Shown here: in pieces, positions 1 through 11,448 of the stretch
Numbering within the stretch: position 1 is the stretch's first letter
Layout of the letters: every line of letters begins with the position of its first letter
Origin: Rudaeicoccus suwonensis
Lineage (GTDB): Bacteria > Actinomycetota > Actinomycetes > Actinomycetales > Dermatophilaceae
Assembly (NCBI RefSeq): GCF_007829035.1
Contig: NZ_VIVQ01000002.1
Coordinates: 62,001 to 126,000 of the forward strand
Length of the DNA stretch: 64,000 nucleotides
Direction of reading: 5' to 3'
Translations under genes and position numbers: made by a program
Notes under the pieces: generated by a model
What the model was told of the DNA's origin: nothing
Databases searched by the model: none
What the model saw: the letters and a program-made list of their open reading frames with translations, nothing else

Positions 1-267
1 GATCCTGACCTCGGCGTCAACGTCGTCGATCTCGGCTTCGTCAGAGAGATCACGCTCGACGAGGCGGGCGAAGTGACCATCGTCATGACCCTCACCTCGG
101 CGGCTTGCCCGCTCACGGAGGTGATGGAACGCAACATCTCGGCCGTGCTCTCGGATCAGGTTCGGGCGTTCCGCCTGCAGTGGGAGTGGTTGCCGTCGTG
201 GAAACCGTCCGACATCAGTGCCGATGGCCGCGAGCAGCTGCAGGCAATCGGCTTCTCGCACTTCTGA
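1..267 (+). CDS. MIP18/DUF59-family Fe-S assembly factor (SufT/PaaD-like), 5' end missing
   Basis: The frame is open from base 1, so the start lies left of the window and 88 residues remain. The fragment opens with DPDLGVNVVDLGFV, the conserved beginning of the MIP18 (DUF59) fold, and has TSAACPLT at fragment residues 32-39 with the family's conserved Cys at 36. Members help insert Fe-S clusters or mature oxygenase subunits (SufT, PaaD). The stop is 33 bases before the SnoaL-like gene on the same strand, so this is probably the upstream part of one catabolic operon with the SnoaL protein and the aldehyde dehydrogenase. The C-terminus (IGFSHF) has no PaaD-type zinc tail, so a SufT-like role is as likely as a PaaD role. 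Confidence 0.8.
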   Translation, partial: DPDLGVNVVDLGFVREITLDEAGEVTIVMTLTSAACPLTEVMERNISAVLSDQVRAFRLQWEWLPSWKPSDISADGREQLQAIGFSHF

Positions 268-300
268 ATTCGCAGACACGACTACTAGGAGTCTCACCTC

Positions 301-696
301 ATGACCGAACCTGTTTCTGTGCCCCACCCGGTGACGGTTGACACTCTCGAACAGCTCATGGTCGCGTTCAACGCCCACGATCTGGACGCGATCATGGAGT
401 TCTTTGACGAGGACTGCTCCTTCGACACCTCTCAAGGCCCTGAACCGTACGGCAGTCGGCTGGTGGGCAAGAAGGCGGTGCGCGAGGGCCTGGCCGCCCG
501 GTTCACGTCGATTCCAGACGTTCAGTATGCCGCCGACCGGCACTGGGTCAGTGGCAGTCTCGGCGTCTCAGAATGGCTTGTCACAGGAACAACCAGTGCC
601 GGTGACTCGATCCGCGCGCGCGGCTGCGACCTGTGGGAGTTTCGCGACGGCAGGATCGCGCGCAAGGATTCGTACTGGAAGTCCGTCGGCGCGTGA
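301..696 (+). CDS. SnoaL-like / NTF2-fold protein
   Basis: This 131-residue protein has the size and pattern of the SnoaL-like (NTF2 fold) family: an N-terminal helix with the common phrase FNAHDLDAIMEFFDEDC (about residues 21-37), a central GSRLVGKKAVREGL segment and a C-terminal CDLWEFRDGRIARKDSYWK sheet. Such small cone-shaped proteins act as cyclases, isomerases, hydratases or ligand binders; the substrate cannot be read from sequence. The start ATG has AGGAG about nine bases upstream. Its stop overlaps the GTG start of the aldehyde dehydrogenase by four bases (GTGA), which indicates translational coupling and a shared catabolic role. Confidence 0.85.
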   Translation: MTEPVSVPHPVTVDTLEQLMVAFNAHDLDAIMEFFDEDCSFDTSQGPEPYGSRLVGKKAVREGLAARFTSIPDVQYAADRHWVSGSLGVSEWLVTGTTSAGDSIRARGCDLWEFRDGRIARKDSYWKSVGA

Positions 697-2156
697 CACG
701 TCAGCTCGAGGCGCTTGATCCGGGTCGCGCCATCCTGATCGGCGGGATCTGGAGAGCATCTGAGTCAACCTTCGTCGTCGACGATCCCGCAACAGGTCGT
801 CCGCTGACGCGCGTCGCCAACGGCACATCCGCCGACGCCACAGCGGCCGTGAACTCAGCGGCGACGGCCTTCGGCGACTGGCGTCACGTGCCGCCACGGG
901 AACGATCAGAGTTGCTGCGCCACGCTTTCGACCTGATGATGCGCGACGCGGACGAGATCGCCGGAGTGATCAGCGCGGAGAACGGCAAGTCATCGGCCGA
1001 CGCACGTGCAGAGGTGACGTATGCCGCGGAGTTCTTCCGCTGGTTCAGCGAGGAGGCGGTGCGCGGCACGGGCGCCTACGGTGTGGCGCCATCCGGTGGT
1101 GCGCGCACTGTGGTCACCCACCACCCCATCGGCGTCGCAGCTTTGGTGACGCCGTGGAACTTCCCCGCCGCGATGGCGACGCGGAAACTTGCTCCGGCCC
1201 TCGCAGCCGGATGCACCGCTGTGCTCAAGCCGGCCGCGGAGACCCCGCTCACTGCGATCAAGATCGCCCACCTGCTCGAAGAGGCGGGCTTTCCGCCCGG
1301 TGTCGTCAACCTCGTGCCCACGACATCGGCCGCCGCTGTCGTCACCGCGTGGCTGGACGATCCACGAGTTCGCTTGCTCTCGTTCACCGGATCGACAGCG
1401 GTCGGCAAACAGTTGTTGCGTCAGGCGGCCGATCGCGTTGTCGTGACCGCGATGGAACTCGGAGGCAATGCCCCATTCATCGTGGCCGACGACGCCGACC
1501 TCGAACTGGCAGTCGACGCAGCGGTCGTTGCGAAGTTGCGTGGCGGAGGGCAGGCATGCACCGCCGCGAACAGGTTCTACGTGCACGCGAGCGTCATCGA
1601 CCGGTTCGCGGTCATGCTCGGCGCGCGATTCGCAGCTCACCGTGTCGGTGCGGCAACCGACGGTGCAGACATCGGTCCGCTCGTGAGTGCTCGAGCCGTC
1701 GCAGAGATCACCCGCAAGATCGACGAAGCAGTCGAGGCGGGTGCGACAATCGCTCACCGCAGTCCGATTCCGGAAGGATCCGGCGGCTACTTCCTCGGCC
1801 CGGTCGTGCTGACCGATGTGCCCGCCGACGCGCGCCTCATCGTCGAGGAGACCTTCGGACCTGTCGCCCCTCTGGTGTCGTGGACTGATGAAGCCGACCT
1901 CCTGACGCAGGTGAATGCCTCCGAGTTCGGTCTTGCGGCGTACGTCTTCAGTCGCGACCTTGAACGTGCCCTACGCATTTCCGAGGAAGTCGAGGCGGGC
2001 ATGGTCGGCGTGAACCGCGGACTGGTGTCGGACCCCTCCGCGCCCTTCGGCGGGGTGAAGCAGTCCGGGCTCGGTCGCGAAGGTGGCCACGAGGGTCTGC
2101 TCGAATTCCTCCAAACGCAGTACCTGTCGGTCGACTGGGCACCGAGATCCACCTAG
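693..2156 (+). CDS. NAD(P)-dependent aldehyde dehydrogenase, succinate-semialdehyde dehydrogenase-like
   Basis: This 487-residue enzyme belongs to the ALDH superfamily and would oxidise an aldehyde to the acid in the cytosol. The general base lies in ELGGNAPF (Glu about 255) and the catalytic Cys in GGGQACTAANRF (Cys about 289). The C-terminal phrases FGGVKQSGLGREGG and LEFLQTQYLSV resemble GabD-type succinate-semialdehyde dehydrogenases, but the substrate is inferred only. The GTG at 693 was chosen because it overlaps the previous stop by four bases and places ILIGGIWRAS near the N-terminus as in the family; an in-frame GTG at 633 would need 20 extra residues inside the upstream gene. It shares an operon with the SnoaL-like protein. 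Confidence 0.88.
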   Translation: MTRQLEALDPGRAILIGGIWRASESTFVVDDPATGRPLTRVANGTSADATAAVNSAATAFGDWRHVPPRERSELLRHAFDLMMRDADEIAGVISAENGKSSADARAEVTYAAEFFRWFSEEAVRGTGAYGVAPSGGARTVVTHHPIGVAALVTPWNFPAAMATRKLAPALAAGCTAVLKPAAETPLTAIKIAHLLEEAGFPPGVVNLVPTTSAAAVVTAWLDDPRVRLLSFTGSTAVGKQLLRQAADRVVVTAMELGGNAPFIVADDADLELAVDAAVVAKLRGGGQACTAANRFYVHASVIDRFAVMLGARFAAHRVGAATDGADIGPLVSARAVAEITRKIDEAVEAGATIAHRSPIPEGSGGYFLGPVVLTDVPADARLIVEETFGPVAPLVSWTDEADLLTQVNASEFGLAAYVFSRDLERALRISEEVEAGMVGVNRGLVSDPSAPFGGVKQSGLGREGGHEGLLEFLQTQYLSVDWAPRST

Positions 2157-2166
2157 ATCTCTCGCG

Positions 2167-2186
2167 TATGTGATCTGAGACACATA
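2167..2186. promoter_or_regulatory. Imperfect palindrome upstream of the AraC-type gene (CRP-like or other operator)
   Basis: The sequence TATGTGATCTGAGACACATA has arms TATGTG and CACATA. The inner 16 bases read TGTGA-N6-ACACA, one base from the CRP consensus TGTGA-N6-TCACA. It ends 33 bases before the regulator's ATG and is followed by a TAAAAT stretch (2186-2191) that could be a -10 element. Binding by the Crp-type protein encoded at 28.2 kb is inference. Confidence 0.4.
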
Positions 2187-2219
2187 AAATCTGTTCATCA
2201 CAAAGGACGGTGACACCCG

Positions 2220-3191
2220 ATGAGCCAGACGCTTGACCTTTTGGAATTTCGGATCAGCTCCGGCGATCTGGTCGCCGAGATCAAGTCGCGCGCGACCCAT
2301 GTCGGTCTCAACACAGGCTTGTGGCCCGGGCTCACGTTCTACCGCTTCGAAAGTCCCGCCGAGCCAGAGTGGGAGGAGGTCCGCGAGCTGCACCTGTGCA
2401 TCATCGCGCAAGGCAAAAAGCGGATCACTGTCGACGAAACCACCTATCACTATGACCCGTTCACCTACCTCGCCATCAGCGGGAACAAGCCGTTCTGCAC
2501 CGAAATCGTCGAAGCAAGTCCGGCGATGCCGTTCTTGTCATTCGGCCTGCAACTCGATCCCGACCTGGTGCGCGAAGTCTCGGCGGACATCATCCTCGAA
2601 CGGCAGACGACAGCCTTCGCGCCCGTCGGCGACAGCTCGCAGCACCTGAACCGCTCGTTCGTGTCTGCACTCGATCGCGCGATGATGGATGCCATCCTCC
2701 GCTTTCTCCGGGCACTCGACACCGGTTCCGATCGGCGGGTCCTGGCACCGACATACCTGAAGGAGATTGTCTATCGGGCCCTGCAAGCGGAGCAGTACAC
2801 CCGGCTTGTCGAGCGCGCAGCGGCCGAGAGTGCCAACAACCCTGTGGCCGCCAGCATCGCCTTCGTCAACGAGCATCTCGCCGAACCGATCACAGTCAGC
2901 GAGCTCGCTGAACGAGCCTTCATGAGCCCCTCCGCGTTCTCACACGTGTTCCGCGACGTCACCGGAAAATCGCCTTATCAATTCGTCAAGGAGATGCGCC
3001 TGAACAAGGCACGCGAACTGCTGGTGGAGGACGATTCGAACGTCACCCAGATCTCCAAGGCGGTTGGTTACCGCAGCACATCGCATTTCATCAACGAGTT
3101 CCGCGACCGTTTCGGCCTGACGCCCCGCGCGTTCAGTGACGCACTCACCGGAGCGGAGCCCGTTGCGCTCCGCAGCGTCGAACACGCCTGA
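2220..3191 (+). CDS. AraC-family transcriptional regulator
   Basis: This 323-residue protein has an N-terminal cupin-like effector domain of the AraC_N type (about residues 1-190, including EVRELHLCIIAQGKKR) and a C-terminal double helix-turn-helix domain (about 210-310). The second HTH carries the family signature from about MRLNKARELL to SHFINEFRDRFGLTPRAF. Members of this subgroup bind a small molecule and activate nearby catabolic genes. It sits directly after the SnoaL/ALDH operon in the same direction and precedes the DJ-1-like gene, so either could be its target. AAAGGA lies about 12 bases before the ATG. Confidence 0.88.
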   Translation: MSQTLDLLEFRISSGDLVAEIKSRATHVGLNTGLWPGLTFYRFESPAEPEWEEVRELHLCIIAQGKKRITVDETTYHYDPFTYLAISGNKPFCTEIVEASPAMPFLSFGLQLDPDLVREVSADIILERQTTAFAPVGDSSQHLNRSFVSALDRAMMDAILRFLRALDTGSDRRVLAPTYLKEIVYRALQAEQYTRLVERAAAESANNPVAASIAFVNEHLAEPITVSELAERAFMSPSAFSHVFRDVTGKSPYQFVKEMRLNKARELLVEDDSNVTQISKAVGYRSTSHFINEFRDRFGLTPRAFSDALTGAEPVALRSVEHA

Positions 3192-3407
3192 CTGACCGAC
3201 TCACTGCCGATCGATCGTCCTACAACGGAACGATCGCGTCACAGAGCTGCGCGCAGAAATGCAGTCGCCCGTGGTCCCAACCTCAAATCTGCGGATTCCT
3301 CTCGTGGACTTGCGGATTCGGCCACATCTGCGCTGCATCCCTCGCCTTTGATCGGCTATCCCGATCTGATGGACGAGTCCGCTTTCCAACGAAGTTGAGA
3401 GGCTCTC

Positions 3408-4112
3408 ATGTCACGCGCACTACTCGCCCTGACCGGCTCCGATCACTGGACTCTTGCCGACGGCACCCTGCAGCCCAGCGGCTACTGGCCCGAAGAACTC
3501 GCCACCGTTTACGACGTCTTCGACGAAGCCGGCCTCAGTCTGACGATCGCCACCCCCGCCGGCGTCATACCTACCGCTGACGAAATGGGATTCCTGCCGA
3601 TCTACAACGGCGACAGCGAGGCTCAGGCCGGCAGACTGCGTTCTCGAGTCACGACGATCGTCGACAACAACGCGCCTGCGGTGCTCGAGAACTGCAACCA
3701 AGCCGACTACGACCTGATCTTCATACCGGGTGGTTGGGGCCCGATGGAGGATCTCGCGGTGTCGCGCGCCTTCGGGTCACTCCTGTGCCGTTTCGCGGCA
3801 GCCGACAAGCCCATTGCGGCGGTGTGCCACGGACCGGCCGCACTACTACCCGCGCGTTCCGACGACGGCAGCTGGCTTTTCACCGGCCGAGATGTCACCG
3901 GGTTCAGCAACAAGGAGGAGAGCGAGGTCGGGTTCACGTCGGTCGCAAAGTGGACCCTCGAAGACCGTCTGCGGGCTGAAGGTGGGCGCTACAGCGCCTC
4001 TCCGGACGACTGGGCTCCGCATATCGCCGTCGATGGAAACCTTTACACCGGCCAGAATCCGGCCTCCACCGAGACTCTTGCTCGCCGGGTGGTCGCCGAC
4101 CTCACCGCCTGA
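3408..4112 (+). CDS. DJ-1/PfpI-family protein (Hsp31-like glyoxalase/chaperone)
   Basis: The 234-residue protein has the class I glutamine-amidotransferase-like fold of the DJ-1/PfpI superfamily. The nucleophile elbow is AVCHGPAAL (Cys about 141), preceded by FIPGGWGPMEDL, and there is a C-terminal GQNPASTETLARRVV segment. Length and the extended loop GFSNKEESEVG fit the Hsp31/YhbO-like branch, whose members act as methylglyoxal detoxifiers, deglycases or chaperones. GAGAGG sits just before the ATG. It ends three bases from the oppositely oriented lipoprotein gene. The precise activity is not readable from sequence. Confidence 0.85.
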   Translation: MSRALLALTGSDHWTLADGTLQPSGYWPEELATVYDVFDEAGLSLTIATPAGVIPTADEMGFLPIYNGDSEAQAGRLRSRVTTIVDNNAPAVLENCNQADYDLIFIPGGWGPMEDLAVSRAFGSLLCRFAAADKPIAAVCHGPAALLPARSDDGSWLFTGRDVTGFSNKEESEVGFTSVAKWTLEDRLRAEGGRYSASPDDWAPHIAVDGNLYTGQNPASTETLARRVVADLTA

Positions 4113-4115
4113 CAG

Positions 4116-4787
4116 TCAGCTCTGCCAGGTCAGGTTGATCGAGTAGTCGTTGTAGGTCACGGTCGTGGGCGTCGCTCCGGTGATCTGGTAGTAATAGCAG
4201 TTGCTCGCAGTCTGACCGGTCGTCATCGTGTTGTCATTCGGCGTGCAGCCGCCGGGCAGCGAATTCAACGGCGCGCCACCGCTTTTCGCCTTCTGTGACG
4301 AAGTGAACGTCGGATACAGGAACAGGAAATTCGGCGACGACGGCGTGAAGTACTGCGAACCGCCGAGATCGGTGACGTCGAAGTTGATGTAGTACATCGT
4401 GCCGCTCGACTGATTCACATTCGCCGCGCTGTATGCCGAGGCGGGCGCCTTCGTCAAGCTCTTGACGACGATGCGGAAGGTCCCTTCGTCGTCGTCCTTG
4501 ATGACTGCCGGCTGACCGAACTTCAGCACGGTGCCCGAGGGCGTGACCTTGGTGTCGGTCGAGCCGGTCGCGACCGACGCGCTGGTCTTGGGCGTCACCG
4601 GCGAGGCGCTCTCCCGCGCGCCCGGGTCGGTACTGGTCGACGTGCTGGGCGTGGCCGTCGATGCGGTCTTGCTGGACGGCGCCGGCGCCACCTGTGGCGC
4701 CGAGTTGTCGTTGCACGCGCTGAGCGCAACGGCTGCGACGAGTGCGACGGACGCCGCTACGATAGGCCGAATCTGCTTGACAGACAT
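4116..4787 (-). CDS. Secreted lipoprotein with a beta-sandwich-type domain (DUF4352-like)
   Basis: The 223-residue product starts with a lipoprotein signal peptide: MSVKQIRPIV, a hydrophobic stretch and the lipobox ALSAC with the lipidated Cys at about residue 25. A Ser/Thr/Pro-rich linker (about 30-75) follows, then a domain beginning VLKFGQPAVIKDD and containing GTMYYINFDVTDLGGSQYF, which resembles extracytoplasmic DUF4352 immunoglobulin-like domains. Two Cys near the end (GGCTPND, SNCYYYQ) may form a disulfide. GGAGGAAG precedes the ATG. It lies 95 bases downstream of topA on the same strand. No function can be assigned. Confidence 0.8.
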   Translation of the reverse strand: MSVKQIRPIVAASVALVAAVALSACNDNSAPQVAPAPSSKTASTATPSTSTSTDPGARESASPVTPKTSASVATGSTDTKVTPSGTVLKFGQPAVIKDDDEGTFRIVVKSLTKAPASAYSAANVNQSSGTMYYINFDVTDLGGSQYFTPSSPNFLFLYPTFTSSQKAKSGGAPLNSLPGGCTPNDNTMTTGQTASNCYYYQITGATPTTVTYNDYSINLTWQS

Positions 4788-4882
4788 GGGACTTCCTCCG
4801 TTATAGGCGAATGAGCTTCATGCCTACGACGGAGGAAGATCCCCGTTCGGTTCCAGCTGTATGCCGGTGAGCTTTCTGCCGG

Positions 4883-7738
<2,856 letters not shown>

Positions 7739-7879
7739 GGAGGTAACTCACTTCCTGTCACACGTGCAGCGGATTCGTCGCTGCGTCGACGTGCGAACGC
7801 CCATGACGGTAACGCGCTGCGGCTGTGATCCCGCTGCAAGGCCCCTCCGAACGGGCGTGGCGAACGCCATACGGAATAT

Positions 7880-7895
7880 AGTTGAATGTTTAACT
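7880..7895. promoter_or_regulatory. MarR-type palindromic operator candidate
   Basis: AGTTGAA-TG-TTTAACT is a 7-2-7 inverted repeat with one mismatch in an AT-rich island, ending 13 bases before the first start codon of the dioxygenase-like gene. Size and base composition fit MarR-family sites, which often control YgiD/DODA-type genes. No MarR gene is encoded nearby. Confidence 0.45.
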
Positions 7896-7908
7896 TGTTT
7901 CTGATGAC

Positions 7909-8703
7909 ATGGATGTCATGACCTCAGAACGTATGCCGGTGCTCTTCCTCAGCCACGGCGCTCCCCCGCTGGCCGACGACGCCGTCTGGCCCGACGAACT
8001 GAGCCGGTGGAGTGCCGATCTGCCCCGGCCGAAGCAGATCCTGATGGTGTCGGCGCACTGGGAGCAGGCACCGCTCGCGATCACCTCGACCGTCGGTGCG
8101 CCGCTCGTGTACGACTTCTGGGGATTCCCGCAGAAGTACTACGACGTCACGTATGACGCGCCTGCAGCACCTGATCTCGCGGACGACCTGGACAAACTGC
8201 TGAGCACGCCCGGCCAGCAGGTGCACCGCTCGCAGGAGCGCGGCCTCGATCACGGCGCCTACGTGCCGCTGGTCGAGATGTATCCCGACGCCGACATCCC
8301 GGTGCTGCAACTGTCGATGCCGACGCTGGACCCGCAGCGGCTCTACGCCCTGGGTCAGCGGCTGGCACCGTTGCGCGACTCCGGCACGCTCATCGTCGGA
8401 TCCGGCTTCACCACGCACAACCTGTCGCTGATGAATCCCGCCGCGAACGGTCACGCGCCGTCACCGTCGGCGGAATTCGACCACTGGGCCGCCGAGACGA
8501 TGGCCAGCGGTGACCTCGACGCGCTGATGGACTTCAGCGACAAGGCACCCGCAGCGCAGCTGGCGCACCCGCGCACCGAGCACTGGGCGCCGCTGTATGT
8601 CGCACTCGGTGCCGCGTCCGCCGACGGATCCGGATCGACGTCGGTGATCGACGGCTTCTGGCACGGGCTGTCCAAGCGCTCCTGGCAGCTGTCCGCGGCC
8701 TGA
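7909..8703 (+). CDS. Class III extradiol ring-cleavage dioxygenase family protein (DODA/YgiD-like)
   Basis: The 264-residue protein belongs to the LigB/DODA family of non-heme Fe(II) or Zn enzymes. Three conserved His motifs are visible: LSHGAPP (His about 16), VSAHWEQ (His about 48) and DHGAYVPL (His about 115), with a later VGSGFTTHNL segment. Relatives open catechol rings, for example 4,5-extradiol cleavage of DOPA, though the E. coli homologue's physiological substrate is uncertain. In-frame ATGs at 7909, 7918 and 7933 are possible and none has a clear ribosome-binding site. A palindrome lies directly upstream. The stop is followed by the repeat array at 8733. Confidence 0.85.
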   Translation: MDVMTSERMPVLFLSHGAPPLADDAVWPDELSRWSADLPRPKQILMVSAHWEQAPLAITSTVGAPLVYDFWGFPQKYYDVTYDAPAAPDLADDLDKLLSTPGQQVHRSQERGLDHGAYVPLVEMYPDADIPVLQLSMPTLDPQRLYALGQRLAPLRDSGTLIVGSGFTTHNLSLMNPAANGHAPSPSAEFDHWAAETMASGDLDALMDFSDKAPAAQLAHPRTEHWAPLYVALGAASADGSGSTSVIDGFWHGLSKRSWQLSAA

Positions 8704-8732
8704 GGGACCCGTTTCGGCACGCCGACGGCCAC

Positions 8733-9305
8733 CACGAGATGTCAGCATCCGTCGGAACCACCCACCCAACCCACCACGAGATGTCAGGATTCGTCGGAAC
8801 CACCCACCCCGCCCACCACGAGATGTCAGGATTCGTCGGAACCACCCACCCCGCCCACCACGAGATGTCAGCATTCGTCGGAATAGCGCCGGACACCTAC
8901 CACGAGATGTCAGCATCGGTCGGAACGACGAGAACAAACCGACCAACATCGACCTCTCGCGGAAAAACCCAACCACCATCCGTTCTCGACCTCCACGAGA
9001 TGTCAGCATTCGTCGGAATGGCGCCGGACACCTACCACGAGATGTCAGCATCGGTCGGAACGACGAGAACAAACCGACCAACATCGACCTCTCGCGGAAA
9101 AGGCCAACCACCATCCGTTCTCGACCTCCACGAGATGTCAGCATTCGTCGGAACCACCCACCCCGCCCACCACGAGATGTCAGCATTCGTCGGAACCACC
9201 CACCCCGCCCACCACGAGATGTCAGCATTCGTCGGAATGGCGCCGGACACCTTCCACGAGATGTCAGCATCGGTCGGAACGACGAGAACAAACCGACCAA
9301 CATCG
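8733..9305. repeat. Tandem intergenic repeat array, 11 units in 42-bp and 93-bp register
   Basis: A core of about 25 bases beginning CACGAGATGTCAG and ending GTCGGAA recurs at 8733, 8775, 8817, 8859, 8901, 8994, 9036, 9129, 9171, 9213 and 9255. Spacing is exactly 42 bases except twice 93. Three spacer types alternate: CCACCCACCCCGCC, a (T/A)GCGCCGGACACC type and a long type containing ACCTCTCGCGG. Both periods are multiples of three, so long reading frames stay open on both strands by construction. It fills the gap between two convergent genes. Spacers are themselves repeated, so it is not a CRISPR array. Confidence 0.95.
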
Positions 9306-9389
9306 ACCTCTCGCGGCGCTGACCGACCCCTCGCGGCGCTGACCGACCCCTCGCGGTGCTGACCGACCTCTCGCGGTGCTGATCGATCG
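9306..9389. repeat. Four 20-bp tandem units, inverted relatives of the preceding array
   Basis: Four near-identical 20-base units of the form ACCYCTCGCGGYGCTGACCG lie head to tail. Read on the minus strand they give CRCGAGRGGTCGGTCAGCA, which resembles the CACGAGATGTCAGCA core of the adjacent array. The tail therefore looks like the same repeat family in reverse orientation. The remaining 60 bases to the methyltransferase stop show nothing recognisable. Confidence 0.85.
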
Positions 9390-9449
9390 GGTCGTGCTGG
9401 TGATCGGCGGCCTACCAGTCAGCTGATCCGTCGAACCAGCAGCCTGGGG

Positions 9450-10955
9450 TCAGCGGATGAGCAGTCCGTCGGCAACGAGATCACGGATCGTCGGAAGCGC
9501 CTGTGTCCGAAGCCTCTCCGGCGACACGTCCAGCAACGTCGCGATCGCGTCGAGCGCCTGCGCCGTCGTCAACTCGCCGTCGCAGACCGAGACGTATGCC
9601 GCAAGTGCGGTGTCGACGCGCACCGCTCTACCCAGGCCACCACCTTGCCGGATCACGATGACGCTCGGATCCTCGGCGCCCGGTCGGCCGTTCCGCTCCT
9701 CTGTCACATCCGGCGCCACCCGGAATCGCGTCTCGAGCACACCGGCGTCGCCGACTTCGGCGAGCCAGGTGCGCGCCCGCAGCCCCGCGTCGACGGTCGG
9801 CCCCATCGGCGACTGCACCGGCCCGGTCGCCTCGGCAAAGTCGCGGAAGGGCTCGCGGTCGGTGGACGGCCGTTGCACGGTGATCACGCCGAAGCCGACA
9901 CCGGCCACGTCGCGGGACTCGAAGTCGGCAAGCCACGCGGCATACATCTGCTCGAATCCTGCTGTGCCGGAACGATGCCCACCATCTCCGGCCCACAGCT
10001 CGGCATACTGCGCCGGGTCCTGCGTGTCACGCTGCACGACCCACGCGTCGAGCCCGGTGCCGGCGAACCAGCCCCCGACGACGGTGCGCCAGTCGCCACC
10101 GGCGGGCACCTCCCAGTTGGCGAGCATCTGCGCGACACCCCCCGGCTCGAGGTGATCGGGCAGTGCAGCGATCAGATCACGCACCAGTGTGTGCCCGACC
10201 GCGCCGCCGTCGCGATATTCGTAGGTCGGCACATCCGGCGTGCGCGGCGTGATCACGAAGGGCGGATTGCTGACGATCAGGTCGAACCGCTCTCCGGCCA
10301 CCGGCTCGAACAGCGAGCCGCGCCGCAGATCCCACCGCACTCCGTTGATCGAGGCATTCCACGCGGCGATGTCGAGTGCCCGGGCGGAGGTGTCTGTCGC
10401 GACGACCTGCTCGGCGTGGGCGCTCAGGTGCAGCGACTGCACACCGCACCCGGTGCCCAGATCGAGTGCACGACGCACTGGCCGACGCAGGCTCCACGAC
10501 GCCAATGTCCTTGATGCGCCACCGATTCCGAGCACATGACTGACCGGCAGTGGGCGGCCCGTCATACTCTCCGGCAGATCCGAGAGCACCCACCACTCGC
10601 GAGAGCCATCGGCATACGGGCGCAGGTCGTAGGCCGCGCGCACCTCATCCCCGGACGCGACCACGAGCCCGTGATCGAGCAGCCGTGCGGTGCCCCACCC
10701 GTCGAGCGCGACGTCGAGCGCAACGTCGACTGCGGCCCGATCGACGGGCAGGCCGAGGGAGAACAGCCGCACGAGTATGGCGAGCGGCGAGTCCGGGCCG
10801 GCGGTCACTCGATCCGCCGGCAACCGCTGCTCGCGCCGCAATGCGGCCGAGGCCACCGGGCCGAGCAATTCGCTGACTCCGTCCGTCGTGTAACCGGCCG
10901 CAATCAGTTGTTCGCGCAAGCTCAAGAGTTCGTCACCGGCGCGCAGATCTGGCAT
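9450..10955 (-). CDS. SAM-dependent methyltransferase (HemK/RsmC-like fold, N-terminal DUF7059-type domain)
   Basis: The roughly 500-residue protein has a Rossmann-type methyltransferase core. The SAM-binding loop is ALDLGTGCGVQSLHLS (about residues 180-195) and the catalytic-type motif is IVSNPPFVITPRT, the N-P-P-F signature of amino-group methyltransferases such as HemK and RsmC. An N-terminal helical domain (LREQLIAAGYTTDG) and a C-terminal domain flank it, as in actinobacterial homologues. The substrate (protein glutamine or rRNA base) is unknown. ATG starts at 10955 and 10964 and a TTG at 10991 are possible; none has a strong ribosome-binding site. It follows the STAS gene on the same strand. 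Confidence 0.85.
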   Translation of the reverse strand: MPDLRAGDELLSLREQLIAAGYTTDGVSELLGPVASAALRREQRLPADRVTAGPDSPLAILVRLFSLGLPVDRAAVDVALDVALDGWGTARLLDHGLVVASGDEVRAAYDLRPYADGSREWWVLSDLPESMTGRPLPVSHVLGIGGASRTLASWSLRRPVRRALDLGTGCGVQSLHLSAHAEQVVATDTSARALDIAAWNASINGVRWDLRRGSLFEPVAGERFDLIVSNPPFVITPRTPDVPTYEYRDGGAVGHTLVRDLIAALPDHLEPGGVAQMLANWEVPAGGDWRTVVGGWFAGTGLDAWVVQRDTQDPAQYAELWAGDGGHRSGTAGFEQMYAAWLADFESRDVAGVGFGVITVQRPSTDREPFRDFAEATGPVQSPMGPTVDAGLRARTWLAEVGDAGVLETRFRVAPDVTEERNGRPGAEDPSVIVIRQGGGLGRAVRVDTALAAYVSVCDGELTTAQALDAIATLLDVSPERLRTQALPTIRDLVADGLLIR

Positions 10956-10992
10956 GTGACCCATCTTCGGGCACCAAGCCGATGCGACCAAT

Positions 10993-11334
10993 TCAGCGAA
11001 CTGCGAGTGCCTCGGTCAGCGTCGGGAACAGGCGGAAGACCTTGTCGAGGCCGGTGATCGCGAAGTTCTTCAGCAGCCGGTCGGAGGTCACGACGAGATC
11101 CAGGTCACCGCCGCCGATGCGCATCTGCTTCAGCCGACCGACGAGCACACCGAGGCCGGTGGAATCCAGAAAGGTGACCGCTGACAGGTCGAGGATCACG
11201 CGTCCGGACGGCTCGTGGATCAGCCGGTTGAGTTCGTCGCGCAGACGCGGCGCGGTCGAGACATCGATCTCTCCGGCCAGCACGAGTATGACGTCATCGC
11301 CCTCATCACGCTTGCTGATGCGAAGGTCCGCCAC
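10993..11334 (-). CDS. STAS-domain anti-sigma factor antagonist
   Basis: This 113-residue single-domain protein matches SpoIIAA/RsbV/BldG-type antagonists. The phosphorylatable Ser lies in FLDSTGLGVL (Ser about 59), preceded by VILDLSAVT. Such proteins, when dephosphorylated, bind anti-sigma kinases and free a stress or developmental sigma factor. No partner kinase or sigma gene is in the window. It is divergent from the helicase gene with 114 bases between starts, and is probably cotranscribed with the downstream methyltransferase. A C-terminal FRLFPTLTEAL helix is typical of actinobacterial members. Confidence 0.9.
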   Translation of the reverse strand: MADLRISKRDEGDDVILVLAGEIDVSTAPRLRDELNRLIHEPSGRVILDLSAVTFLDSTGLGVLVGRLKQMRIGGGDLDLVVTSDRLLKNFAITGLDKVFRLFPTLTEALAVR

Positions 11335-11432
11335 GTTCCTGCCCTCTCGATACCCACGGTTGGTCCGCGGATCAGTCTTTCATGAAGCTGTCAGGAGCTC
11401 ACACGGCTCGTCGCGATGTCGGTCGCGCCGCC

Positions 11433-11438
11433 TACGCT
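11433..11438 (+). promoter_or_regulatory. -10 box of a leaderless promoter (helicase gene)
   Basis: TACGCT ends 10 bases before the ATG at 11449, the spacing expected when transcription starts at or next to the start codon. It supports the ATG at 11449 over the in-frame ATG at 11416. Confidence 0.5.
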
Positions 11439-11448
11439 GGTAGTCGCC

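Noticed and set aside
8733-9305. CRISPR array
   Set aside because: Repeats are evenly spaced, but the spacers are themselves repeated and no cas genes are present.
8461-9362. Long reading frames on both strands through the repeat array (207 and 280 codons)
   Set aside because: They exist because the repeat periods are multiples of three and contain no stops; the products are pure repeats and no start signal is visible.
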